Shown: positions 12,157 through 22,655 of the stretch, piece by piece | Layout: every line of letters begins with the position of its first letter | Position numbering within the stretch: position 1 is the stretch's first letter | Origin: Phyto melanocephala | Lineage: Eukaryota > Arthropoda > Insecta > Diptera > Rhinophoridae | Direction of reading: 5' to 3' | Assembly (NCBI GenBank): GCA_941918925.1 | Contig: OW799234.1 | Location: 126,255,395-126,319,394, forward strand | Length of the DNA stretch: 64,000 bases | Notes under the pieces: generated by a model | Seen by the model: the letters and a program-made list of their open reading frames with translations, nothing else | What the model was told of the DNA's origin: nothing | Database searches by the model: none | Position numbers and translations under genes: made by a program

Positions 12157-12485
12157 TAAAGGGTGGTTAAATTTTAAGGGCCACAGGGTGATTCAAAATA
12201 GACATGCTCAGCATTTTGCTAAAACAGGAAATTTATTAGTAAGATTTTGATTTTTAAAGTTCTATAACATTTTACTTTTAAAAGATTTTCAAACGAAATA
12301 AGTTTTGTATAATTTTAAAATTTGTTAGCCATTAGTACATGAAAATAAATTGTTTATAATGTTTAGAAATAATTGTTTTTTTATCTTTAGGTCTAAATTT
12401 TCCTAAATTCCTTTTTTTAATACACCATAACTTGTAGAAAACATAAGATAACAAAAAGAAATTAGCACCATTTAGTAGATAAAAC
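12157..12485 (+). repeat. mariner-TIR-bearing repeat R, copy 1
   Basis: Starts TA-AAGGGTGGTTAAATTTTAAGG, the same left terminus as the mariner-derived cassettes in family C, then about 310 bp closely matching 20587-20905. A matching right terminus was not found, so it looks like a truncated deletion derivative. No coding capacity. Confidence 0.75.
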
Positions 12486-12644
12486 TCTCCTCTATACCCC
12501 TATACCCCACTGTATACCCGGGACGATCCGACCGTGATCACCAGACCAATTTTTGTGACACAAGGTCAAATATTTTTTGCAAAATTTTAGTAAAAGAGCT
12601 AAACTAATTTTTTTGTAAAGTGTTTTTTTAAGTATTTTAGTTTT
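12486..12644. other. short spacer between two family C copies
   Basis: Contains an unusually GC-rich patch (CCCGGGACGATCCGACCG near 12518) with no recognised identity. Confidence 0.4.
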
Positions 12645-13672
12645 TATACCCGCAACCAAAAAAATGGTATATATATATTCTTAATCGGGGTTTTATTTGA
12701 TGACGATCTAGCTATGTCCATCCGTCTGTCCGTCTGTTAAAAGGACGATAGAGGTCCCATCGAAAAAGCTAGTGGGCTAAAATTTTGCCAGAACATGTCT
12801 TATACACAAGGTTTGTTTGGAATAGAAAATTGGCTAAATCGGAATATAAGGAAGAAAGTTATAGCTCGAAATGCAAGAGTAGGTCGAAAGAACCATGTCC
12901 TTCCAACATCGAATAAAATGAAGTTGTGTCCACCAGCATCTACGTATGAGTCATGAAACTCCAAATATAAACTACCTGAGCAAAAACAATATATCTACCC
13001 AAAAATTGCCTAAATGCATGCATTAGGAAGGGAGTTAGAGATCAAAATGTACGAAAATTTATACCGCGCAGTGTATTTTTCAGTATGTTCAAAATTTTAA
13101 ACCTAATAAGAGTGGCAAAATTAGATCTACGATTCTGAAATTTTGCAGGAATTGCTTTTTGGTCAAAAGCTTTCTTCTGACGGTAAATAAATGTGACACG
13201 CCAACCTCCCATACAACGTTTGCTCTTAAATTCTTATAATTTCTCTATAAATCAAATAATAAAGGACTTTATTGAAATTTATAAGTTGTATTTATTAGCA
13301 TAAATAACTTCGACACACCTACTATAACGCCCACTTTTCACGTTATCTACTGTTAATGAAGTTTAAATTTAAAAAACCGACAAAATTAGAGGTATGATGA
13401 TAAAATTTGCTACGGAAATCCTTCTAGTCAATGTTTTTGTTATGCCAGAAAATTTAGGTGACACGTCCACTCTTACGCCCACATCCTATATAATGCCTTA
13501 TCTCAAATTCATATAATTTCTCAATGAATAAATATTTTGGAAGAATTACGGACTATATTGAAATATCTAAGTTGTATTTATTAGCAGAAATTTTATAAAC
13601 ACGCTTACTTTAAAGCCCATTTTCACTGAAACACTAAATTTACGAAAACATTTTACCAGCATATCGAAGTTA

Positions 13673-14168
13673 TAAAGAGTGGGTTAATTTTAAGGGCCGA
13701 TGTTGATTTTGAATAAAACACAAATTATTTAGGAAATTATTATCATTTCTTTTTTAATGATAATGTTTGTATGGTTCAATTATGTGTGGAACAAAATATC
13801 GGCCAAATGGCCCCCGCGACCTCAACGGCACACCTCGATCCGATAGTCCAAATTTTCAATAACATTGCTGATGCTCAATTGTTTGACACGATGATGAGTC
13901 GAAGTAGACTGTTTTTTTGCCACACTATCGTAAAAAACAGGAATGCTTCTCATTTAACGAATAAAGAAGGCATTCATAGATGCTCTAACATTTTATACAG
14001 ACCTGGGGCCGAATTACGGCCATCGATATCGACCGAAATTTTACTCGAACAATCGAGTACGCTGTGCTTTAGATATAGAGATTCTAATAAGAGTTTTCAA
14101 ATTTCGATCACGTTCGAGTGCCGTAATTCGGCCTCTGTTTTAAATGATAAATTTAACAACCCTCTACA
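13673..14168 (-). mobile_element. captured mariner-derived cassette M1 inside family C
   Basis: Termini AAGAGTGGGTTAATTTTAAGG (left) and TTTAACAACCCTCTA (right) are degenerate inverted repeats. The flanks GAAGTTATA on the left and TACAAAGAAAGTGAT on the right are shared with cassette M2. On the minus strand it retains the end of a transposase frame (NLDYRI, then HLADILF), matching the C-terminus of mariner-type proteins, joined to N-terminal remnants. A plus-strand open frame of about 135 codons crosses it and the nested MITE; it is antisense to the relic and is not a gene. Confidence 0.8.
14006..14134. mobile_element. 129-bp MITE with CTG target duplication
   Basis: Terminal inverted repeats RGGCCGAATTACGGC (left GGGCCGAATT..., right ...AATTCGGCCT) bound 129 bp. 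CTG lies immediately outside each end (14003-14005 and 14135-14137). The homologous cassette at 50198-50920 reads CAGACCTGTTTT at the same position with a single CTG, so the CTG is a true 3-bp target-site duplication. Three-base duplications are typical of PIF/Harbinger-type elements (established knowledge), though those usually prefer TWA. No coding capacity. Confidence 0.85.
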
Positions 14169-14308
14169 AAGAAAGTGATGTATATTTTATTATAAAGAGA
14201 TTATTCCAAGCGATTAACAAAATAATAATTATTGTGCTTTAAATGTACACAAAATTGGTGGTGGGTATAAAAGATTCGGCACAGCCGAATATAGTGCTCT
14301 TACTTGTT

Positions 14309-15349
14309 ATATTTAATAACAACTTTTACGCCTTAAAACCTTTTCGTAATGATTCCATTACATTAAAGGATTAGCGTTTTCTTTTTTTTGTTTATGTTCA
14401 TATCATGTCTGCATGTAAAGGATGTTAAAATAAATTACTACTTACATTTAAATCTGTTAATATTAACACATCGGACTTAACATAAAGCATCCAGGAAATA
14501 AAAGGATATTTTTTCATACAATAAAGCCATATTGGGGCGTAAAATGATATAACGTTTATATGGATGAACAAAATTGCCGGAATGTTGCAAGTTTTTTTCT
14601 TAGTTTGCTTATGACTGTTTCTTTTTATGGTTTAGTTTATCTATTGATTTAGTAAATGATGTAGTGTCAAGTAATTTTCCCTATTATATCCCATTTAACA
14701 TGAACTTATGTATAAAAGTTCGCCATCGTACATGTGGTTCGCCACAATATTTACGCTTATCTGCATCTGAGCGTACAGTTGACATTGCGGTTATTTTGGT
14801 TTTGTATTATTGAACAAAATTAATTAGTTTTTTAATTGAGCTTTTTTTGTGGTTGCCAATAAGCAGTTGCTATATTTTGGATTTTATTACAAATTGGTTT
14901 AGATTTCTAAATTCAAATAATTAATATTAATTGTAAAATTATCCTTTTTTTTACAGCTTACCAAATGTTGCCAAAAAAGAATGATAATTATAAAAATGTG
15001 TGGTTAACACTTACCTGCAAAGAGTGAGAAAAAAATATAAGATTTGAATTAGTTATAGAATTAAAATAAACGGAATAAAATTTATAATACTAAAGTTGAG
15101 AAACTTAAAGTTTCAAATTTATTGCATATGATGGGAATTTTTATGATGCATTTAGAATCTTAAACTTTGAAAAAAAAAAAATATTATTTTTGTTAAGAAT
15201 TTCTAGGTAAATGAAAATAAGCAATATATTGGAGTTAAAAAATTAATTATTTGTTTTTTAAATATACATGTCATAAAATATTTAAGTCCTAGGAAGTCGT
15301 CTTTGCCATAATCTCATAATTTTTAAACATTTAAAAGTTTTTAAAACGT
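14309..15349. other. AT-rich DNA, nothing recognised
   Basis: A TATAAAAG motif at about 14712 lies in a locally GC-richer stretch (14700-14790), but no downstream frame or second long repeat supports a gene or LTR. Confidence 0.45.
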
Positions 15350-15576
15350 ATAAACAGTTTCTTCTATTGAGCTTGAGATCACTTTTCTTAATAAAAAGTT
15401 TCAATTTTATTTTCCGATATTTCGCTACCACATTGGGTAACTTCTTCAGGGAAAGTTTTTACAATTTTTAAAAATTAATAATTAAAATATTAGAATTGTT
15501 AAAAAAAAAAAAAAAAAATGAAACTATTTTTTATTAAGAAAAGTGATCTCAAGCTCAATAGAAGAAACTGTTTATA
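15350..15576. mobile_element. inverted-repeat element with internal stem-loop
   Basis: Arms of about 62-65 bp (left from TATAAACAGTTTCTTC, right ending GAAGAAACTGTTTATA) are nearly perfect inverted repeats. The core, read on the minus strand, contains CTGAAGAAG, a GUUACC/GGUAGC stem, then CGAAATATCGG. A second copy with one arm lies at 35734-35860. The CTGAAGA...CGAAA pattern recalls motifs in Penelope-like elements and hammerhead ribozymes, but the fit is imperfect. Confidence 0.8.
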
Positions 15577-16278
15577 TAAATTAAAAGATCGAAAACATTA
15601 ATTTAGTTTTTAAAACGTTTTACAATAAATTATACAATACTTTTTTTTCATGTTAAAATTTTCTTAAAGACTCGTTATAAATATTTTATCTTTATGATTA
15701 AAAAATGTGAAAATTTTCTTAACTTTACTTATAAGTAATATGCTTCCAGAAGCCAACAGATATATTTATTGAAGACCTAGTGTATTTTAGGTTGAACAAG
15801 CTGATGAAGCATTCTTTGTGTGTTACTTGATAAAGTGTAAAAAAAATTGTGGACTACACAAAATATTTATAACAAAATATTTTTAAAACATTTTTAAAAT
15901 TGTTCATGAAAGTAAAATAAAAAACAATAAGAAAAAAGAAGCAAAGTCTATGAAGAGAATATATGTGTTAACAAAAATTTTCTAAATATATTTTTTCGAG
16001 TTTAAGCTTTACCAAGTTACAGATTAAGGCTACTGATAACATGCCCCACCATCATGTCTATCATGTACATACTAACGTATAGTAAGCACAACAGCAACAT
16101 AATATTCCATAATATTATTTTTATCTAAGTTGTACGATTGTTTTGCGTACTGAACTTAGATTTCAATTGATGATGTGTTAACTTGAGCAACAATTTCATG
16201 GTTTCATGGCGATGTTTCATGCGTAATGTAATTGGAAGTCCAGTACCAATATAATGGTACTAATGGTAATGGTACATA
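15577..16278. other. AT-rich DNA, nothing recognised
   Basis: No frame or repeat was recognised. It ends at the family B terminus. Confidence 0.5.
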
Positions 16279-17352
16279 AATAAAAACAAGTAAAAGCGCT
16301 ATACTCGTCAGTGCCGAATCTGAAATTACCCTCCACCGTCATGTAAATTAAAATTTTTACAGTTAACTGTATTCTAATAGTCTAGCCCTTATTATTGGGT
16401 CAAAAATATTCGTTCCGCCTTTTGGTTTCAGATAGGATTTTATATTTTTTAATAGTTTACTACATTGTGCTGGTCAAGTCCTGTTATCTGATATCAATAT
16501 TGTGGGGTTTAAAGGGGATAAAACCGTGCGTACAATATTTGACTCATATATTGGCAATTTATTCTAGGAAGCCGTTTTGGGTTTTTTTTTATTTTCATAT
16601 CTAACTATATTTTAATACTCATGTGCTTTTATTTGATCCCCATTTTTGCTTCCTCAGTTGTATAGGAACTAAAAAATATCGATTTCCGTTGGTAAATTTT
16701 AGGAGAAAAGTTAAAGTTGAACTTTGGTGCTTAGCTGTTTTAACACCAATTATTAGTTTTTCTTGGAATAAATTTCTGAGATTACGGCTTATAATGTGGT
16801 ATCTTAAGAGTATTCAAAAATTATTCAGAAGTTTCAAAAATGTTGATATATTTGAAAAACAATTTATATTTCTCCAGATAATTTTTGCCTATAACTTTGT
16901 CGATTAGTGGCCAATTTAGCCAAATTGATAAGTTTATCCAAAGGTATTCTAAATCTATTAATAGTAACAAAAATGTCTATAAATTATCCTAAGGCTGGAA
17001 AATTTTAATTTTTGTGGTAAAAATAAGCGAAAAAACAGAGGCAGTCGTATTTATTTGATCATATCTCAAATAGTTATGGCGCGATTATGCTAATTTTCAA
17101 TGCCAATTTGCTCCTAAATTTATTCATTATTTAAGTATTTTATTTAAGTCCTGACGACGTCGGGCCGCTTCAAATAGTTAATTTTAACATACACATAGAC
17201 AGACGGACAGACTGACAGATAGTGCTCAATCAACTTCTCTATTCGTAAGTTTTCAGAAAATATATACTTTAAGGGGTCGGAAATGTATATTGTAGAAATT
17301 TCACATGGAATGACAAACCTTACCTTACCCTTCATTCTCTGTGAAGGGTATA
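16279..17352 (-). mobile_element. DINE-1-like element, family B, copy 2 (complete)
   Basis: The 3' end at 16279 reads AACAAGTAAAAGCGC with a degenerate hairpin (CGTCAGTGCCGAAT). The 5' end at 17352 is a CCCTTCA...TGAAGGGTATA palindrome. Between lie family-specific blocks such as GGTCAAGTCCTGTTA, TTTTGCCTATAACTTTG and a short GACAGACGGACAG array near 17200. This is the reference copy for recognising the decayed family B fragments at 9560 and 27355. Confidence 0.85.
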
Positions 17353-19460
17353 AAATAAGAAAACACTGCTCTCTCTACAAAAAATAATTACCACCCCAAA
17401 AGTTTTTCTCTATAACTATCCAAAAAAAAGGGAATTTCAAAACAAAGGCCACAATGGTCAATTATAGCAAAAACATCGAATACAATAGAACACAAACAAA
17501 GAAAGAATTAAACCGCAATGTCACTCAATAATTACATTCAGCGCTGTTTAAGGAGGTAACACTTTATTATAAAAATTTTTTTTTTAATAAATGTGAACTC
17601 ATTTTACTACTGAACATAGAAAACTGTGCAAATTTTTTCATTGGTCTAGGTCTTCTATTAGAACATTCATGTATGCTTTGAATGTTCCCGCTATTTCAGT
17701 GTTAATTCTTATTTTGATGTTTATTATAGTTTAGCTTTATTTTATTCCAAAGTTGTTCTTTTAAAGTTTTTTTTTTTAATTTTCAATATTTTTATTGTAA
17801 GACAAAATATATATTTCTGCAAGTATGTAGTTAAAATGGAAAGGTAATACATATTCTCATACATAAATTTTTCTTATATTTGTGCATCCAAATAGAAGAA
17901 GTGATCTAGTGATTCTTCATTAAACTTTAATAATAAGAATGCAAAAAGAAATCTAAAAAGTTCATTTCTTAAACTTCAGCATACTATTTTAATAAGAAAT
18001 ATATTATTAATAAAACTATATACTTAATTTATCTGTGCTTTATGAATTAAACCTTAAAATCCTACTTTTGTATATAAAAATGTTTTGCTTTAACTATTCC
18101 AAACCCTCATAGTTTTTTTCTTAATTAATTATTTTAAGAACTTTTATTTAGTAGTGTTCTTTACCTCCATTAACCTAATGTAAATTATTGTTTAAAAAAT
18201 CACTAGACCACGTTAAAATATTATTTGCTTAAACTGTACAAACTAGACTGTTTCTCAGTCTCTCCCCACATTTCTCACTGTTGTTTTAGTTTTAACAATA
18301 ATTGCTTTGAAAAACATTTTTAGTTTTCATTTCAAACTTCCAACAAATCATTAAAAACAATAAAATTGCAAAAAACACATGAAAAACTGAAAATGTTAAA
18401 AAAAAGGAATTGAGAAAGAAATAGTTTTTGGTGCCACATTTCTGTGGTCTAAAGTGCTGAGCAAAAAATAAATTGTTAAAAAATTATCCGAATTTCTATT
18501 GAAAGAGGAAATATTAAACGAACAACAAAAAACACTGCTCAGATCTAATTGTGAAAAACTTTTATTTGTGCAAAACAACAACTTAAATATATAAACCACA
18601 AAAATATTTTATCAGAAGGAGAAAAGCAAAATAAAAACCCAACTAAATCGATAAAATATTTCTCATATTTCACTGTAGACCAAATGATGTGGCCCCAAAT
18701 AAAAATGCGAAATGAAAAAATATGTTGTTTTAAATTTTTTTTTTTTTTTTAAATGCAGTCAAAGTGTTAGTGAATGTTACAGTGGGAAGACAATTTGGAA
18801 AATTATAAACTTTATTTTTGTTTAAAATTAATTTTAAATCTGCTCCTTTCATCAGTCGCAATATTATCGCATTTATGCTTTGTACACTTTTAAAATTGAT
18901 ACCTGTAACAAATTGCTTAAGGATGTTTTAATGGGCAATTCCAGCAAAAAATCTCATGAAAAAGTTATGACATAAAAGAAAAAAAATTGTGTTGACTAAT
19001 TTTTTTAAGCATTAAAGCCCATTATTTTTTAATAAAATGAGGTAAACAAAGTATGAATTTGAGAACCAATCGTATTTCTAATTCCATAACTTATTTAATT
19101 GTTAAAGCTTAATTTAAAACGCTTACAGGAAGCTGCTTTAACTTCTTATCATTTAAAAATATTTTATATTTAGGCGGAAAAATCCAATTTTCTAGAAGGA
19201 ATATCTTGCACTTAACCTCATATTAAAAAGTTTTCAAGCTGTTTACAACCATATGAAATCGAACTTATAATGTCGACGAATTTAAAAAAAAAATAAAAAA
19301 GTCAATATTCTGGGGGTAGGACAAATTAAATATTTTAAAATTTGATATTAGGAAGTTTTAAGACGGTCAAAGGACTGCTTGAAAGTTTGGTTATTAAGGG
19401 GAAACATTTTAGATATTAAAATTTGTTTCAAAATGTTTTGTCTAAGCAAAGAATAAAGGG
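17353..19460. other. AT-rich DNA, nothing recognised
   Basis: About 2.1 kb with homopolymer tracts and no shared repeats, open frames of interest or RNA-like structure that I could support. Confidence 0.5.
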
Positions 19461-19646
19461 TGCCCCGGTGGATTAGTAAGTAGTGTGCTAGTCTGCCAGC
19501 CAGGGCTTTGCGGGTTCGAATCCCGCCAGAAACTCTGGTCTTTTTCACTACAACGGGGACAAATGGTCTTCGTCACTCAAATCGGCTAATTAAATTAGAA
19601 TGTAATTTGTAATTGTATTGTTAGTAAAATAAATAAATAAAAAATA
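19461..19646 (+). mobile_element. tRNA-derived SINE
   Basis: The head (19461-19530) is tRNA-like: an A-box-like GGTGGATTAGTAAG, then GTCTGCCAGCCAGGGC, then a perfect B box GGTTCGAATCC within a GCGGG/CCCGC stem (T arm). The acceptor arms do not pair, so it is not a functional tRNA gene. A body of about 90 bp is followed by an A-rich tail with AAAT repeats, as expected for a retroposed SINE. The tail runs directly into the 3' terminus of the family C element at 19647. Transcription would be by RNA polymerase III through the A and B boxes (inference). Confidence 0.8.
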
Positions 19647-19788
19647 AACAAGTAAGAGCACTACATTAGGATGTGCCGAATCTTTTATACCCACCACCAA
19701 TTTTGTGTACATTTAAAGCACAATATTTATTATTTTGTTAATCGCTATAGAATAATCTCTTTATAATAAAATATGTATCACTTTCTTT

Positions 19789-20398
19789 GTAGAGGGTGGT
19801 TAAATTTTAAGGGCCCATGTTTAAGATGAACCACATCTAAACTTCAACTTTGTTCTTGTATTTCATTTGACATTTCTCAATCTCAGACTAACTCAATTTG
19901 AACCGTGGAAAGATACGCAATCGAGCAACGCTTTTAAATATTACAGATTTTTATAAAAATGGGCGTTCAAATCAAAATGCATTTTGTGCACTTCGTGATT
20001 CTTTGGTCAACATAATCGTTCGAATTCTTCCACAATCGTGAGAAGTGTAAAAAATATTTAAATGTCTGCAAAGAAGTCTTTATGAAATGTGAAAACATCT
20101 GTGAATGCCATCTTAGTTCGTTGAATGGGAAACATTGCTGTTTTTCACGATAGCGTGGCAAAAGAGCAAGCAACCTCGACTCATCATCGTGCCCAACAAT
20201 CGAGCATCAACAGTGTCATTGAAAATTTGGACTATCGGATCGTGGTGTGCCGCCTAGGTTGGGGGGCCATTTGGCCGATATTTTGTTCCATACATAATTG
20301 AAGCATACAAATATTATCATTATAAGAATAAATGATAATAATTTCATAATAATTTTATTTAAAATCAACATAGTCCCTTAAAATTAAACCACCCATTA
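19789..20398 (+). mobile_element. captured mariner-derived cassette M2 inside family C
   Basis: Inverted termini AGAGGGTGGTTAAATTTTAAGG and CTTAAAATTAAACCACCC bound about 610 bp. The plus strand keeps an N-terminal transposase remnant (FGQHNRS, after a KYYRFL stretch) and, after an internal deletion, a STHHRAQQ segment joined to a C-terminal NLDYRI segment. The outer flanks match those of M1, so it was inherited as part of family C and not inserted separately. Confidence 0.85.
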
Positions 20399-20586
20399 TA
20401 ACTTCGGTATGCTAGTAAAATGATTTCGTAAATTTAGTCTTTCAATGAAAGTGGCCGTTAAAATACGCGTGTCAATAAAGTTTCTGCTAATAAACATAAC
20501 TTAGATATTTCAATATAGTCCTTTAGTATTCCAAAATCTTTATTCATAGAGAATTTACATGAATTTAAGAGGAAGAAAGTGAATTT

Positions 20587-20905
20587 AAGGTTAAATTTTA
20601 AGGGCCACAGGGTGATTTAAAATATACATTCTCTGCATTTTTCTAAAACGGGAAATTTATTAGTAAGATTTTGATTTTTAAACTTCTATAACATTTTGCT
20701 TTTAAAAGATTTTCAAACGAAATAAGTTTTGTATAATTTTAAAATTTGTTGGCCATTAGTACATGAAAATAAATTGTTTATAATGTTTAGAGATAATTTT
20801 TTTTGACTTAATTAAAAATTTTCCTAAATTCCCATTTTTAATAGAGCATAACTTCAGGAGAACATAAGAATAAGTTGTAAGCATGCCATCTAGTAGTTGC
20901 TAGTA
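20587..20905 (+). repeat. mariner-TIR-bearing repeat R, copy 2
   Basis: Closely similar to 12157-12485 over about 310 bp, beginning AGGTTAAATTTTAAGGGCC. It lies inside a minus-strand family C element, whereas copy 1 follows a plus-strand one. Its orientation relative to the host family therefore differs. Confidence 0.75.
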
Positions 20906-21294
20906 GAGTCATCTATCTTATCATCTTTATCTTATATTTAGCTACAGTACAATAAGTGATGCAGTGTAAGATGAATAAATTCTAATATATATGACTAATA
21001 TATTTTTATAAAAATTTAAAGAAAAAAGTGTGCGTGGCACATCTATTTTCCGTTATAACGAAGACTTTGACCAAAAAACCATGTTTGCAAAATTTCAGAA
21101 TCGTCAGTTTTATTACGTTTTGAATTTGAAATATACACTGTGCGGTATAAATTTTCGTACATTTTTATCTATAACTCTTTTCCTAATTCATAGATTTAAG
21201 CGTTTTTCAGGGAAAAATATTCTTTTGACTCGATAAATATATATTCGAAGTTTCATGACTACGTTTATGCGTCTGGACACAATTCAAAAGTGAA

Positions 21295-22032
21295 AGTGGG
21301 CGTTATAGTAGGCGTGTCAAAGTTGTTTTTGCTAATGAGTACAACTTAGGTGTTTCAATATAGTCCTTTATTATTCCAAAATCTTTATTAATATAGAAAT
21401 CATATGAATTTTAGGTAAAACGTTATATGGTAGGTGGGCGTAAAAGTGGGCGTGGCACCTTAATTTTCTTGCAGAGTAATAACATTGCCTAGAGGGATAT
21501 ACGTAGCAGATTTGATCGTCACACCTCTAATTTTGGCGGTTTTATGAGCTTTTAAATTTCATTAACGGTAGATAACGTGAAAAGTGGGCGTTATAGTAGG
21601 TGTGTCAAAGTTGTTTTTGCTAATGAGTATAACTTAGGTGTTTCAATATAGTCCTTTATTATACCAAAATCTTTATTAATAGAGAAATTATATGAATTTT
21701 AGGTAAAACGTTATATGGGAGGTGGGCGTAAAAGTGGGCGTGGCACCGTAATTTTTTGCCATAGTAATGAAATTGCCTAGGGGGGTAGACGTAGCAAAAT
21801 TTATCATCATACCTCTAATTTTAGCGGTTTTATGAGCTTTTAAATTTCATTAACGGTAGATAACGTGAAAAGTGGGCGTTATAGTAGGCGTGTCAAAGTT
21901 ATTTTTGCGAATGAGTACAACTAAGGTGTTTCAATATAGGCCTTTATTATTCCAAAATCTTTATTAATAGAGAAATTATATGAATTTTAGGTAAAACGTT
22001 ATATGGGAGGTGGGCGCAAAAGTGGGCGTGGC
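21295..22032. repeat. 288-bp tandem array in DINE family C
   Basis: The motif AGTGGGCGTTATAG recurs at 21295, 21583 and 21871, a spacing of exactly 288 bp, with about two and a half units in all. Each unit contains GGTGGGCGTAAAAGTGGGCG, the reverse complement of the CGCCCAC modules typical of DINE-1 cores, and a variable half. Confidence 0.95.
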
Positions 22033-22655
22033 ATATCGATTTACCGCTACAAGAAAGCATGTCACCAAAAAGCAAGGTGTGCAAAATTTCAGAGTCGTAC
22101 ATCCAATTTTGTTGCTTTTATGACGTTTTTGTTTTTAAATATACCGAAAAATACACTGTGCGGTATAAATTTTCGTACATTTTGATCGATAACTCCTCTC
22201 CTAATGCATAGATTTAGACAATTTTCGGGAACAAATATTGTCTTAACCCAGGAAATATATATTCGAAGTTTCATGAGTCTACGTTAAGGCGTTTGGACAC
22301 AATTCCATTTTATTCGATGTTCGAAGGACACGGTTTTTTCGACCTACTCTTGCTTTTCGAGCTATAACTCTCTTCCTAATACTCCGATTTAGCCCATTTT
22401 CAATACCAAACAAACCTTGTCTATAAGAAAGATTCTGGCAAAATTTGAGCCCCCTAGCTTTTTCGGTGCGACCTCTATCGTGCTTTCAACAGACGGACAG
22501 ACGGACAGAGGGACGGACATAGCTAGATCGTCATAAAATCAAACCCCGATTCAGAATATATATACTTTGTGGGGTCTAAAATGGATATTTCGATGTGTTA
22601 CAAACGGAATGAAAAAATGAATATACCCCCACCATTTTTTTGGTGGCGGGTATAA

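Larger units (their letters stand above)
12645..14308 (+). mobile_element. DINE-1-like element, family C, copy 2 (complete)
   Basis: Runs from TATACCCGCAACC at 12645 to GATTCGGCACAGCCGAATAT plus CTTACTTGTT at about 14308. The left part carries a GTCCGTCT array and degenerate CACGCC/ACGCCCA modules, equivalent to the 288-bp tandem units of copy 3. A mariner-derived cassette (13673-14168) sits close to the 3' end, at exactly the same flanking sequence as in copy 3. A 129-bp MITE is nested in that cassette. Only repeat-derived open frames occur. Confidence 0.85.
19647..22655 (-). mobile_element. DINE-1-like element, family C, copy 3 (complete, 3 kb)
   Basis: The 3' end at 19647 reads AACAAGTAAGAGCACTAC with a damaged hairpin. 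The 5' end at 22655 is ACCCCCACC...GGTGGCGGGTATA. From 5' to 3' on the minus strand it holds the TATACCC palindrome, the GTCCGTCT array, the conserved interior, a 288-bp tandem array rich in CGCCCAC, a partial interior duplicate, repeat R (20587-20905) and mariner cassette M2 (19789-20398). It is the longest element in the window. Small open frames here are repeat translations. Confidence 0.85.

Noticed and set aside
13771..14178. Plus-strand open frame of 135 codons
   Set aside because: It is antisense to the transposase relic and runs through a nested MITE, so it is a product of the repeat sequence and not a gene.
14700..14790. TATAAAAG core promoter or LTR
   Set aside because: No initiator at the expected distance, no downstream frame and no second copy.
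15421..15450. Confirmed hammerhead ribozyme
   Set aside because: There is an extra A before stem II and no clear stem III or cleavage site; kept only as a lead.
19461..19530. Functional tRNA gene
   Set aside because: A perfect B box is present but the acceptor stem does not pair and a body plus A-rich tail follow, so it is a SINE.
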